A stretch of 64,000 bases of DNA from Lates calcarifer (GCF_001640805.2 NC_066854.1:12246644-12310643), one strand, 5' to 3'. Positions 38,338 to 51,673 are shown, counted from the first letter of the stretch. Program-made: numbers and translations. The notes: generated by a model not told the origin, from the letters alone.

Positions 38338-38469
38338 TCAGCTGCTGCAGCCTGGACTACGAAGGGAGTTTAAGCCACTCTGATTTAACTCGGGTTATCA
38401 AGGAACGTCGGGGTTGACAGACGTCGGCTGCCTCGATCTGCGTTAACTACGGCGATGGTGAAGATGTCG
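38338..38469 (+). other. candidate exon with Kozak ATG (element gene)
   Basis: This 132-bp segment lies between tgttttccag and gtaagt. Upstream frames are closed (TAA at 38443). An ATG at 38455 in GCGATGG context (purine at -3, G at +4) starts M-V-K-M-S immediately before the donor. The strong splice borders and start context suggest a real 5' coding exon, although no homologous protein is recognised. Confidence 0.5.
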
Positions 38470-41400
38470 GTAAGTTGAGTCAGTGTTGACTTAATTCTCA
38501 GATGAAGAGCGCACGTTAATTCTGTCGGTTTACAAGGAATTTAAAGAGACTGTAACGACACAATGTAAAACCGCGGTTGTCAACAAAGCCAGGGAGTCTG
38601 GTCACACGTTCTCTGGATTCTTAATCTGTAATATGAGTTGCAAGGACACGGAAAATATGTGATGATTTTTCAGATACTTGGATTACAGTCAACACGTGGG
38701 TCACATGTCTGAAAATGAGCTGTTACTCTCTGAATGATGATCTGCCTGGAACACTCTGGCTGTATATGTATGAATGTAATGCTGTTATGTTTAGTATGAA
38801 CTTCATGTTAACAGTATTTCAGCCTCAGTGGAAATCTGAACCTGGATGAAATATAAAGATTCTATAAAGTGGTACACATTCATATTTCCCATCATTAATA
38901 CTGCATGTTTTGGTTTGATATAGTAGTAGTGTCATTTAATATAGCACTGTCATCCAGTAGTCTTGTCTAGTCTGTTCTGCTGTTGTTGCTGTAGTAGTCT
39001 AATATAGTAGTGTCATTTAATATAGTACAGTCATCCAGTAGTCTTGTCTAGTCAGTTCGGCTGCTGCTGCTGCTGTTGTAGTCGTCTAATATAATAGTAC
39101 TGTCATCTAGTCTGTTGTTGTCTAATATAATAGTCTCATGTCCTCTACTGTCTTGCATCTCTCCGCCAGTGTCTTCCACAAAGCTTACTGTGCGTCCCTG
39201 AGGTTCATTATCAACTACATTTACAACAGCCTGTCACATTATATTGTCTCTCAGGACACATTTAAAGGATTATTGAAATCAATAATATGCAACATTAATG
39301 ATGCTAAATTCTGCTGCTTGACTGTGAGAAAGAAAAATTACAAATTTGAAAAATTAAAAGTGGAAAATGCAGAGCATGAAAAACAAAGTTTAAGTTTAAA
39401 GTTCACAGTAATGTACATGATTCCACGTGATTTCCCAAATATTTATTGTGATTGGTTCTTAAAGATGTAGTACTTTTTCTTGTCATATGTGACAGCCCAT
39501 TTTCTGAGACACTCCTAATGTTTTGAAAATGTTGTGGTTCAGCTGTAATGTTGAATACTTTTCTGTGTTTTCATGGTTAAACTGTTGATGAGGAATAGGC
39601 AGTAGTGTATTGATCATTTTCCTCTGTATGTTTCTCTTTGATTTCCTCCAGGTGTCTCCACTTTGTCCACGATCACAGAGAGTCTTTGTACAATGAAGAA
39701 GTTCTTTGAGACCAGGACACAGGCCTCCAGGTAATTCACACACTGTCAAACACAGAGCACTGACATAAATTTTTTAATGTTCAGTATTCAGTTATGCAGA
39801 AGTAATAGTTATCCAAAATAGAAGTAAAATTGTCACCTTACAGTAAGGCATAAAATTGTCAAATGTGATTGTTATTGTTAAGGATCAGATTGAAAAACAA
39901 TAACCACCACAAAGCAACACCCTCCCACCCCCGGCATAATGCTGCAATTTGCTTCATTGTCGATGTCTGTTCCAGTCTTTGAACCATCCAGACTGAGTGC
40001 AGAAATGCAGTGCTCAGCAGAAACAGAACCATGAACATTAGCTCTACGTCTTTTCTCCCACATCCACCTGATTAAAAACTAGTCAAATAAAAATTAGTTG
40101 ATTCTGAAAAACAGATGTCGATTGTGTTTACCGTGTCGATTAATCAACTAATTGATTATTCGTGCCCATCCCTACTAGACATACACAACTAAACCAAACA
40201 AAATAATATCAATTCTACAAATAAAATATTGGAGTGAGTTGTTCATAAGTATGTTAATTTTAACTTGTTCAGTGTGTGATTTTAATAATAAATTTACAGT
40301 GTGTAAGAACCAGTTCTACACTTACTTACTTGAAGTACTTTAAATGTTCACCTTTGTAAATTTGAAATAAAAATGATGTATATGACCATCTGTGGTGGAG
40401 GAAATACTTTAACAAACGAGTTAAAGTCCTACATTCAAAAATGTATTTAACTGTTTATTATTGTTGTGCAGTTTGCAGTAACATACGTAATTAGTTGATA
40501 GACACAAAATTAATAATCATTTTACTTATTCCCAAATATTTGTTGTTATTGGTTCTTCAGGAGGTGATGACAATCAGCTGTTCATTTTCTGAGACAGCCT
40601 CTAATGTTTGTTACATGCTCTGGTTCAGCTGTTCAGTTGAATATTTATCTGTGTTTTCATGGTTAAACTGTTGATGAGGAATAGGCAGTAGTGAATTGAT
40701 CATTTTCCTCTGTATGTTTCTCTTTGATTTCCTCCAGGTGTCTCCACTTGGTCTTCGTACAGTGAAGAAGTTCTTTGAGACCAGGACTGAGGCCTCCAGG
40801 TAATTCACAACCCACTTTACATCAACTGTCCAACACAGAGCACTGAAATTAGTTTGTTTATGTTCAGTATTTAGTGTATCAGAAAAGTGTAATAATGGAA
40901 GTAATCTGCATTAAAACAAAGTATATATGTACTGTACGAGTAATATGTATTAATAGAGGTAACATAAAAGTAATTAGCATTAGTTAGTTAAAGTAATCAG
41001 TAGATTTAGAAGTAAAATGTAATAAGAAAAACAGTAGAATGGTAGAGCAATCTAATATTAGAGGTAAAAGTAAAAGTAATTTGTAATATAAAAGCAATGC
41101 AGAAGTAACAGTGATCCAAAATATAATTCAAAATGTCTGTAAAGCATCACAAAACTGTTGTAAAATGTCAGCATAGTAAGGAGTCACTAAATGTCACAGT
41201 AACAAAATATTCTTTAGAAGTATTTATTTGAGTAACATAATCATAATCAGTCACAACAACAACAATAGAAAAGGGCATCATATATACAAGACTGTGTACA
41301 GAGTGATAGTTGGATTTGAGTACTGATATTGCACTGTTTGAAATAAGAAGTGAAATACAAGTCAAAGTAATCTGTTACTAGATGTAGTTTGAAACAGCAA

Positions 41401-44400
41401 AAGTTAAATGTAAATTAAGAAGTAGTATGTAATGGTAAAAGTAATCTAATTTTAGAAGTAACAGTAGAAGTAATAGTAATCCAAAATAGAAATAAGTCAC
41501 TTTATAGTCAGGCATAAAAATATTTAGTTAAATGTTCAGTTTCAGCTGTAATGTTGAACTGTTGATGAGGAATAGGCAGTAGTGTATTGATCATTTTCCT
41601 TTGTGCGTTTACTCCAGGTGTCTCCACTTTGTCCACGATCACAGAGAGTCTTCACACAATGAAGAAGTTCTTTGAGACCAGGACACAGGCCTCCAGGTAA
41701 TTCACACACTGTCAAACACAAAACACTATCAGGAAAGTGTAATAAGAGAAGTAATGTAGAAGCAATTAGCAAGTCAAAGTAATCTGTTACTAGATGTAGT
41801 TTGCAACAGTAAAAGTTCAATGTAAATTTAGAACTAATTTGTAATATAAAAGCAATGCAAAAGTAATAGTAAATCAAAATAGAAATAAAAGTCACAGTGT
41901 AGTCAGGAGTCACTAAATGTAACAGTAAAGTATTAAAAACTGTTAAAAACTGTCAGTGTAGTCAGGAGTCACTAAATGTAACAGTAAAGTATTAAAAACT
42001 GTCAGTGTAGTCAGGAGTCACTAAATGTCACAGTAACAAAATATTCTTTAGAAGTATTTATTTGAGTAACATAATCCTTTATCAGTCACAACAATACAAA
42101 TAGAAAAGGGCATTATATATACAAGACTGTGTACACAGTGATAGATTGGATTTGAGTACAGCAAGTCAAAGTAATCTGTTACTAGATGTAGTTTGCAACA
42201 GTAAAAGTTCAATGTAAATTTAGAACTAATTTGTAATATAAAAGCAATGCAAAAGTAATAGTAAATCAAAATAGAAATAAAAGTCACAGTGTAGTCAGGA
42301 GTCACTAAATGTAACAGTAAAGTATTAAAAACTGTCAGTGTAGTCAGGAGTCAATAAATGTCACAGTAAGGTGTCAAACTGTCAGTCTAGTCACTAAATG
42401 TAACAGTACAGTAAAGTGTTAAAACTGTCACAAACAGGAGTCACTAAATGTCACAGTAAGATGTCAAATTGTCAGTCTAGTCACTAAATGTAACAGTACA
42501 GTAAAGTATTAAAAACTGTTAAAAACTGTCAGTGTAGTCAGGAGTCACTAAATGTCACAGTAAGGTGTCAAACTGTCAGTCTAGTCACTAAATGTAACAG
42601 TTAAGTGTCAAAAACTGTCAGTGTAGTCAGGTGTCACTAAATGTCACAGTAAGATGTCAAAATGTCAGTCTAGTCACTAAATGTAACAGTAAAGTATTAA
42701 AAACTGTCTCAAACTGTCAGTCTAGTCACTAAATGTAACAGTACAGTAAAGTATTAAAAACTGTCTCAAACTGTCAGTCTAGTCACTAAATGTAACAGTA
42801 CAGTAAAGTGTTAAAACTGTCAGCGTAGTCAGGAGTCACTAAATGTCACAGTAAGATGTCAAACTGTCAGTCTAGGCATTAAATGTAACAGTAAAGTATT
42901 AAAAACTGTCAGTGTAGTCACTAAATGTAACAGTAAAGTATTAAAAACTGTCAGTCTAGGCATTAAATGTAACAGTAAAGTATTAAAAACTGTCAGTCTA
43001 GTCACTAAATGTAACAGTACAGTAAAGTGTTAAAACTGTCTCAAACTGTCAGCGTAGTCAGGAGTCACTAAATGTCACAGTAAAGTATCAAAAACTGTCA
43101 GTGTAGTCAGTAGTCACTAAATGTCACAGTAAGGTGTCAAAATGTCAGTCTAGGCATTAAATGTAACAGTAAAGTGTTAAAACTGTCTCAAACTGTCAGC
43201 GTAGTCAGGAGTCACTAAATGTCACAGTAAGGTGTCAAAATGTCAGTCTAGTCACTAAATGTAACAGTAAAGTATTAAAAACTGTCTCAAACTGTCAGTG
43301 TAGTCACTAAATGTAACAGTAAAGTATTAAAAACTGTCTCAAACTGTCAGTCTAGTCACTAAATGTAACAGTACAGTAAAGTGTTAAAACTGTCTCAAAC
43401 TGTCAGCGTAGTCAGGAGTCACTAAATGTCACAGTAAGGTGTCAAACTGTCAGTCTAGGCATTAAATGTAACAGTAAAGTATTAAAAACTGTCTCAAACT
43501 GTCAGCGTAGTCAGGAGTCACTAAATGTCACAGTAAGATGTCAAAATGTCAGTGTAGTCACTAAATGTAACAGTAAAGTATTAAAAACTGTCTCAAACTG
43601 TCAGCGTAGTCAGGAGTCACTAAATGTCACAGTAAGGTGTCAAAATGTCAGTGTAGTCACTAAATGTAACAGTAAAGTATTAAAAACTGTCAGTCTAGTC
43701 ACTAAATGTAACAGTACAGTAAAGTGTTTAAAACTGTCTCAAACTGTCAGCGTAGTCAGTAGTCACTAAATGTCACAGTAAGGTGTCAAAATGTCAGTCT
43801 AGGCATTAAATGTAACAGTAAAGTGTTAAAACTGTCTCAAACTGTCAGCGTAGTCAGGAGTCACTAAATGTCACAGTAAGGTGTCAAAATGTCAGTCTAG
43901 TCACTAAATGTAACAGTAAAGTATTAAAAACTGTCTCAAACTGTCAGTCTAGTCACTAAATGTAACAGTACAGTAAAGTGTTAAAACTGTCTCAAACTGT
44001 CAGCGTAGTCAGGAGTCACTAAATGTCACAGTAAGGTGTCAAACTGTCAGTCTAGGCATTAAATGTAACAGTAAAGTATTAAAAACTGTCTCAAACTGTC
44101 AGCGTAGTCACTAAATGTAACAGTAAAGTATTAAAAACTGTCTCAAACTGTCAGCGTAGTCAGGAGTCACTAAATGTCACAGTAAGGTGTCAAAATGTCA
44201 GTCTAGTCACTAAATGTAACAGTAAAGTATTAAAAACTGTCAGTGTAGTCACTAAATGTAACAGTAAAGTATTAAAAACTGTCAGTCTAGTCACTAAATG
44301 TAACAGTACAGTAAAGTGTTAAAACTGTCTCAAACTGTCAGCGTAGTCAGGAGTCACTAAATGTCACAGTAAGGTGTCAAAATGTCAGTCTAGTCACTAA

Positions 44401-47400
44401 ATCTAACAGTACAGTAAAGTGTTAAAACTGTCACAAACTGTCAGTGTAGTCAGGAGTCACTAAATGTCACAGTAAGGTGTCAAACTGTCAGTCTAGTCAC
44501 TAAATGTAACAGTACAGTAAAGTGTTAAAACTGTCTCAAACTGTCAGCGTAGTCAGGAGTCACTAAATGTCACAGTAAGATGTCAAACTGTCAGTCTAGG
44601 CATTAAATGTGACAGTACAGTATTAAAAACTGTCTCAAACTGTCAGCGTAGTCAGGAGTCACTAAATGTCACAGTAAGGTGTCAAAATGTCAGTCTAGTC
44701 ACTAAATGTAACAGTAAAGTATTAAAAACTGTCTCAAACTGTCAGTCTAGTCACTAAATGTAACAGTACAGTAAAGTGTTAAAACTGTCTCAAACTGTCA
44801 GCGTAGTCAGGAGTCACTAAATGTCACAGTAAAGTATCAAAAACTGTCAGTGTAGTCAGTAGTCACTAAATGTCACAGTAAGGTGTCAAACTGTCAGTCT
44901 AGGCATTAAATGTAACAGTACAGTAAAGTGTTAAAACTGTCTCAAACTGTCAGCGTAGTCAGGAGTCACTAAATGTCACAGTAAGGTGTCAAACTGTCAG
45001 TCTAGTCACTAAATGTAACAGTACAGTAAAGTGTTAAAACTGTCTCAAACTGTCAGCGTAGTCAGGAGTCACTAAATGTCACAGTAAGGTGTCAAAATGT
45101 CAGTCTAGGCATTAAATGTAACAGTAAAGTATTAAAAACTGTCAGTGTAGTCAGGAGTCACTAAATGTCACAGTAAGATGTCAAACTGTCAGTCTAGGCA
45201 TTAAATGTGACAGTACAGTATTAAAAACTGTCTCAAATTGTCAGCGTAGTCAGGAGTCACTAATTGTCACAGTAAGGTGTCAAACTGTCAGTCTAGGCAT
45301 TAAATGTAACAGTAAAGTATTAAAAACTGTCTCAAACTGTCAGTCTAGGCATTAAATGTAACAGTAAACTGTCTCAAAATGTCAGTGTAGTCAGGAGTCA
45401 CTAAATGTAACAGTACAGTAAAGTGTTAAAACTGTCACAAACTGTCAGCGTAGTCAGGAGTCACTAAATGTCACAGTAAGGTGTCAAAATGTCAGTCTAG
45501 TCACTAAATCTAACAGTACAGTAAAGTGTTAAAACTGTCACAAACTGTCAGTGTAGTCAGGAGTCACTAAATGTCACAGTAAGGTGTCAAACTGTCAGTG
45601 TAGTCAGGAGTCACTAAATGTCACAGTAAGGTGTCAAACTGTCAGTCTAGTCACTAAATGTAACAGTACAGTAAAGTGTTAAAACTGTCTCAAACTGTCA
45701 GTGTAGTCAGGAGTCACTAAATGTCACAGTAAGATGTCAAACTGTCAGTCTAGGCATTAAATGTAACAGTAAAGTATTAAAAACTGTCTCAAACTGTCAG
45801 TGTAGTCACTAAATGTCACAGTAAGATGTCAAACTGTCAGTCTAGGCATTAAATGTAACAGTAAAGTATTAAAAACTGTCTCAAACTGTCAGTGTAGTCA
45901 GGAGTCACTAAATGTCACAGTAAGATGTCAAACTGTCAGTCTAGGCATTAAATGTAACAGTAAAGTATTAAAAACTGTCAGTCTAGTCACTAAATGTAAC
46001 AGTACAGTAAAGTGTTAAACTGTCTCAAACTGTCAGCGTAGTCAGGAGTCACTAAATGTCACAGTAAAGGTGTCAAAATGTCAGTCTAGTCACTAAATGT
46101 AACATAAAGTATTAAAAACTGTCAGTGTAGTCACTAAATGTAACAGTAAAGTGTTAAAACTGTCTCAAACTGTCAGCGTAGTCAGGAGTCACTAAATGTC
46201 ACAGTAAAGTATCAAAAACTGTCAGTGTAGTCAGTAGTCACTAAATGTCACAGTAAGGTGTCCAAAATGTCAGTCTAGGCATTAAATGTAACAGTAAAGT
46301 ATTAAAAACTGTCTCAAACTGTCAGCGTAGTCAGGAGTCACTAAATGTCACAGTAAGGTGTCAAAATGTCAGTCTAGGCATTAAATGTAACAGTAAAGTA
46401 TTAAAAACTGTCAGTGTAGTCAGGAGTCACTAAATGTCACAGTAAGATGTCAAACTGTCAGTCTAGGCATTAAATGTGACAGTACAGTATTAAAAACTGT
46501 CTCAAATTGTCAGCGTAGTCAGGAGTCACTAATTGTCACAGTAAGGTGTCAAACTGTCAGTCTAGGCATTAAATGTAACAGTAAAGTATTAAAAACTGTG
46601 TCAAACTGTCAGTCTAGGATTAAATGTAACAGTAAATGTCTCAAAATGTCAGTGTAGTCACTAAATGTAACAGTAAAGTATCAAAAACTGTCAGTGTAGT
46701 CAGGAGTCACTAAATGTAACAGTACAGTAAAGTGTTAAAACTGTCACAAACTGTCAGCGTAGTCAGGAGTCACTAAATGTCACAGTAAGGTGTCAAACTG
46801 TCAGTCTAGTCACTAAATGTAACACTACAGTAAAGTATTAAACTGTCTCAAACTGTCAGTGTAGTCAGGAGTCACTAAATGTCACAGTAAGGTGTCAAAA
46901 TGTCAGTCTAGTCACTAAATGTAACAGTAAAGTATTAAAACTGTCTCAAACTGTCAGCGTAGTCAGTCACTAAATGTCACAGTAAGGTGTCAAACTGTCA
47001 GTCTAGTCAAAATGTAACAGTTAAAGTGTTAAAACTGTCTCAAACTGTCAGTCTAGGCATTAAATGTAACAGTAAGTATTAAAAACTGTCTCAAACTGTC
47101 AGCGTAGTCAGGAGTCACTAAATGTCACAGTAAGGTGTCAAACTGTCAGTCTAGTCACTAAATGTAACAGTACAGTAAAGTGTTAAAACTGTCTCAAACT
47201 GTCAGCGTAGTCAGGAGTCACTAAATGTCACAGTAAGGTGTCAAACTGTCAGTCTAGGCATAAATGTAACAGTAAAGTATTAAAAACTGTCTCAAACTAT
47301 CAAAGTCACTAAACAGTAAAGTGTTAAAACTGTCAGTGTAGTCTCACTAAATGTCAGCCTGTAAAAACTGTCAGTGTAGTCAGGAGTCACTAATGTCATG

Positions 47401-50400
47401 TCAACTGTCAGTCTAGTCACTAAAAGTACAGTAAAAAACTGTCAAACTGTCAGTAGTCAGGAGTCACTAAATGTCACAGTAAGGTGTCAAACTGTCAGTC
47501 TAGTCACTAAATGTAACAGTACAGTAAAGTGTTAAAACTGTCTCAAACTGTCAGCGTAGTCAGGAGTCACTAAATGTCACAGTAAGGTGTCAAACTGTCA
47601 GTCTAGTCATAAATGTGTAAGTAAAGTAAAGTCGTCAGTGTCACTAAATGTCAGTAAGGTGTGTCAAGTCACTAAATGTAACAGTACAGTAAAGTGTAAA
47701 ACTGTCAAAACTGTCAGCGTAGTCAGGAGTCACTAAATGTCACAGTAAGTGTCAAACTGTCAGTCTAGTCACTAAATGTAACAGTAAAGTATTAAAAACT
47801 GTCAAAAACTGTCAGCGTAGTCAGGAGTCACTAAATGTCACAGTAAGTGTCAAACTGTCAGTCTAGTCACTAATGTCAAAGTACAGTAAAGGTGTAGTCA
47901 GTGTCACACAATGTCAGTCTAGGCATTAAATGTAACAGTAAAGTATTAAAACTGTCTGTCAGTGTAGTCAGAGTCACTAAATGTAACAGTCTGTCACAAA
48001 CTGTCAGTTAGTCAGGAGTCACTAAATGTCACAGTAAGGTGTCAAACTGTCAGTCTAGTCACTAAATGTGTAAGTAAAAAATGTCAAAACTGTCAGTGTA
48101 GTCATAAATGTCACAGTAATGTCAAACTGTCAGTAAAATGTGTAGTAAAGTGTTAAAACTGTCTCAAACTGTCAGCGTAGTCAGGAGTCACTAAATGTCA
48201 CAGTAAGGTGTCAAACTGTCAGTCTAGTCACTAAATGTAACAGTACAGTAAAGTGTTAAAACTGTCAAAACTGTCAGCGTAGTCCACTAAATGTCACAGT
48301 AAGATGTCAAGTCAGTCAAAATGTCACAGTAAAGTATTAAAAACTGTCAGCGTAGTCAGGAGTCACAAAATGTCACAGTAACAAACTGTCAGTCTAGTCA
48401 CTAAATGTAACAGTACAGTAAAGTGTTAAAACTGTCACAAACTGTCAGCGTAGTCAGGAGTCACTAAATGTCACAGTAAGATGTCAAAATGTCAGTCTAG
48501 TCACTAAATGTAACAGTACAGTAAAGTGTTAAAACTGTCACAAACTGTCAGCGTAGTCAGGAGTCACTAAATGTCACAGTAAGATGTCAAACTGTCAGTC
48601 TAGTTAAATGTAACAGTAAAGTATTAAAAACTGTCTCAGTCAGTACAGTAAAGTGTTAAAACTGTCAGTGTAGTCAGGAGTCACTAAATGTCACAGTCAA
48701 AAACTGTCAGTGTAGTCAGGAGTCACTAAATGTCAAAGTCTAGTCAAAATGTAACAGTACAGTAAAGTGTTAAAACTGTCAAACTGTCAGCGTAGTCAGG
48801 AGTCACTAAATCACAGTAAGGTGTCAAACTGTCAGTCTAGTCACTAAATGTCACAGTACAGTAAAGTGTTAAAACTGTCTCAAACTGTCAGCGTAGTCAG
48901 GAGTCACTAAATGTCACAGTAAGGTGTCAAACTGTCAGTCTAGTCACTAAATGTAACAGTAAGTAAAGTGTTAAAACTGTCACAAACTGTCAGCGTAGTC
49001 AGGAGTCACTAAAATCACAGTAAGGTGTCAAACTGTCAGTCTAGTCATTAAATGTAACAGTAAAGTATTAAAACTGTCTCAAACTGTCAGCGTAGTCAGG
49101 AGTCACTAAATGTCACAGTAAGGTGTCAAACTGTCAGTCTAGTCACTAAATGTAAAGTACAGTAAAGTGTTAAAACTGTCACAAACTGTCAGCGTAGTCA
49201 GGAGTCACTAAATGTCACAGTAAGGTGTCAAACTGTCAGTCTAGTCACTAAATGTAACAGTAAAAGTATTAAAAACTGTGTCAGTCAGTAGTGTCAGTCA
49301 GTCAGTAGTCACACTAAATGTCACAGTAAGGTCAAACTGTCAGTCTAGTCACTAAATGTAACAGTAAAGTGTTAAAACTGTCACAAACTGTCAGCGTAGT
49401 CAGGAGTCACTAAATGTCACAGTAAGGTGTCAAACTGTCAGTCTAGTCATAAATGTAACAGTAAAGTATTAAAAACTGTCACAAACTGTCAGTAGTCAGG
49501 AGTCAAAATGTCACAGTGTCAAGGTGTACAGTAAAATGTCAGTGTAGTCAGGAGTCACTAAATGTAAGGTGTCAAACTGTCAGTCTAGTCACTAAATGTA
49601 CAGTACAGTAAGTGTTAAAACTGTCTCAACTGTCAGCGTAGTCAGGAGTCACTAAATGTCACAGTAAGGTGTCAAACTGTCAGTCTAGTCACTAAATGTA
49701 ACAGTACAGTAAAGTGTTAAAACTGTCAAACTGTCAGCGTAGTCAGGAGTCACTAAATGTCACAGTAAGATGTCAAACTGTCAGTTAAATGTAACAGTAA
49801 AGTATTAAAAACTGTCTCAAACTGTCACTAAAGTTACAGTCAGGTAGTCTCACTAAATCTGTTAAAAACTGTCAGTGTAGTCAGGAGTCACTAAATGTCA
49901 GCAAACTGTCAGTCTAGTCACTAAATGTAACAGTACAGTAAAGTTAAAACTGTCTCAAACTGTCAGTAGTCAGGAGTCACTAAATGTCACATAAGGTGTC
50001 AAACTGTCAGTCTAGTCACTAAATGTAACAGTACAGTAAGTGTTAAACTGTCACAAACTGTCAGCGTAGTCAGTCACTAAATGTCACAGTAAGGTGTCAA
50101 ACTGTCAGTCTAGTCATTAAATGTAACAGTAAGTATTAAAAACTGTCAAACTGTCAGCGTAGTCAGGAGTCACTAAATGTCACAGTAAGGTGTCAAACTG
50201 TCAGTCTAGTCACTTAAATGTAACAGTAAAGTATTAAAACTGTCTCAAACTGTCAGGTTCAGGAGTCACTAAATGTCACAGATGTCAAACTGTCAGTCTA
50301 GGCATTAATGTAACAGTAAAGTATTAAAAACTGTCTCAAACTATCAGCGTTAGTTCAGGAGTCACTAAATGTCACAGTAAGATGTCAAACTGTCCAGTCT

Positions 50401-51673
50401 AGTCATAAATGTAACAGTACAGGTAAAGTATTAAAAAACTGTCTCAAACTGTCAGTGTAGTCAGGAAGTCACTAAATGTCACAGTAAGGTGTCCAAACTG
50501 TCAGTCCTAGGTCACTAAATGTAACAGTACAGTAAAGTGTTAAAACTGTTCTCAAACTGTCAGTGGTAGTCAGGAGTCACTAAATGTCACAGTACAGAGG
50601 TAGTTAAACTGTCTCAAACGTCAGTAGTCAGTACAGTAAGTTAAAATGTCTAAACTGTCAGCGTAGTCAGAGTCACTAAATGTCACAGTAAGGTGCTCAA
50701 ACTGTCAGTCTAGTCACTAAATGTAACAGTACAGTAAAGTGTTAAAACTGTCACAAAACTGTCAGCGTAGTCAGGAGTCACTAAATGTCACAGTAAGGTG
50801 TCAAACTGTCAGTCTAGTCACTAAATGTAACAGTACAGTAAAGTGTTAAAACTGTCACAAACTGTCAGTGTAGTCAGGAGTCACTAAATGTCACAGTAAG
50901 GTGTCAAACTGTCAGTCTAGGCATTAAATGTAACCAGTACAGTAAAGTAGTTAAAAACTGTCACAAACTGTCAGTGTAGTCAGGAGTCACTAAATGTCAC
51001 AGTAAGGTGTCAAACTGTCAGTCTAGTCATAAATGTAAGTACAGTAAAGTATTAAAACTGTCAAACTGTCAGTCAGAGTCACTAAATGTCACAGTAAGGT
51101 GTCAAACTGTCAGTCTAGTCACTAAATGTAACAGTACAGTAAAGTGTTAAAACTGTCACAAACTGTCAGTGTAGTCAGGAGTCACTAAATGTCACAGTAA
51201 GGTGTCAAACTGTCAGTCTAGTCACTAAATGTAACAGTAAAGTATTAAAAAACTGTCAGTGTAGTCAGGAGTCACTAAATGTCACAGTAAGATGTCAAAC
51301 TGTCAGTCTAGTCACTAAATGTAACAGTACAGTAAAGTGTTAAAACTGTCTCAAACTGTCAGTGTAGTCAGGAGTCACTAAATGTCACAGTAAGGTGTCA
51401 AACTGTCAGTCTAGGCATTAAATGTAACAGTAAAGTATTAAAAACTGTCTCAAACTGTCAGTGTAGTCAGGAGTCACTAAATGTCACAGTAAGATGCCCA
51501 AACTGTCAGTCTAGTCACTAAATGTCAAAGTACAGTAAAGTGTTAAAACTGTCACAAACTGTCAGTCTAGTCACTAAATGTAAAAAACTGGTTGGACTTA
51601 CAGATGAGTTTGTGTGATCAATGCGTGTTGTTGTCTGTGCAGGAGGAGAAGACGACAGCAGCTGAAGACCTGA
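38455..51673 (+). CDS. putative spliced 35-codon basic micro-protein
   Basis: Joining 38455-38469, 40738-40799 and 51643-51673 gives an uninterrupted frame: MVKMS, then VSPLGLRTVKKFFETRTEAS, then R-RRRRQQLKT and TGA. The tail is a run of arginines, so the product would be strongly basic, perhaps nuclear or RNA/DNA-binding (inference). Choosing exon 39652-39730 or 41618-41696 instead of 40738-40799 gives an early TGA. Skipping all three gives another open frame of 20 codons (MVKMSEEKTTAAEDLKWMKE). Such short frames can arise by chance. The function is unknown, and the transcript could equally be noncoding. Confidence 0.3.
39652..39730 (+). other. exon-like segment A (79 bp)
   Basis: Bordered by gatttcctccag and gtaatt. 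It contains caatgaagaagttctttgag, encoding MKKFFETRTQAS in one frame. It is the first of three related exon copies. About 170 bp of intron upstream is also shared with the second copy. Confidence 0.5.
40738..40799 (+). other. exon-like segment B (62 bp)
   Basis: The second copy, lacking 17 bases that copies A and C contain, with the same cctccag acceptor and gtaatt donor. The 17-base difference changes the phase, so that this copy alone links the MVKMS start to the arginine-rich last exon in frame. Confidence 0.5.
40850..42284 (+). repeat. duplicated low-complexity flank of the satellite
   Basis: AGTAA-rich sequence in which blocks recur: about 41185-41320 is repeated at about 42005-42140 (tattctttagaagtatttat), and about 41770-41960 is repeated at about 42155-42330 (taatctgttactagatgtag). 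It contains early forms of the satellite monomer, for example 41160-41205. Confidence 0.7.
41618..41696 (+). other. exon-like segment C (79 bp)
   Basis: The third copy, nearly identical to A (tcacacaatg replaces tgtacaatg), bordered by actccag and gtaatt. The upstream intron is shortened relative to copies A and B. Confidence 0.5.
42285..51585 (+). repeat. 9.3-kb satellite, about 103-bp composite unit
   Basis: Head-to-tail units built from two related halves: CACTAAATGTCACAGTAAGG...AACTGTCAGTCTAGT and CACTAAATGTAACAGTACAG...AACTGTCAGCGTAGTCAGGAGT. The commonest complete unit is about 103 bp, with frequent omission or doubling of sub-blocks. A few units occur earlier, at 41900-42040. The array lies wholly inside the putative intron between 41697 and 51642 and has no open frame of note. 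From about 47,250 to 50,700 the units carry many small indels. Confidence 0.95.

Noticed and set aside
41542..42305. Repeated hydrophobic - strand frames of 123 and 85 codons
   Set aside because: They share sequence only because the flank of the satellite is duplicated. The AGTAA-rich strand gives Leu/Ile/Phe-rich translations by composition.
42285..51585. CRISPR-like or centromeric array
   Set aside because: Repeats are head-to-tail with no unique spacers, so it is not CRISPR. Centromere function cannot be judged from sequence, and its place inside a transposon intron argues for a local satellite.
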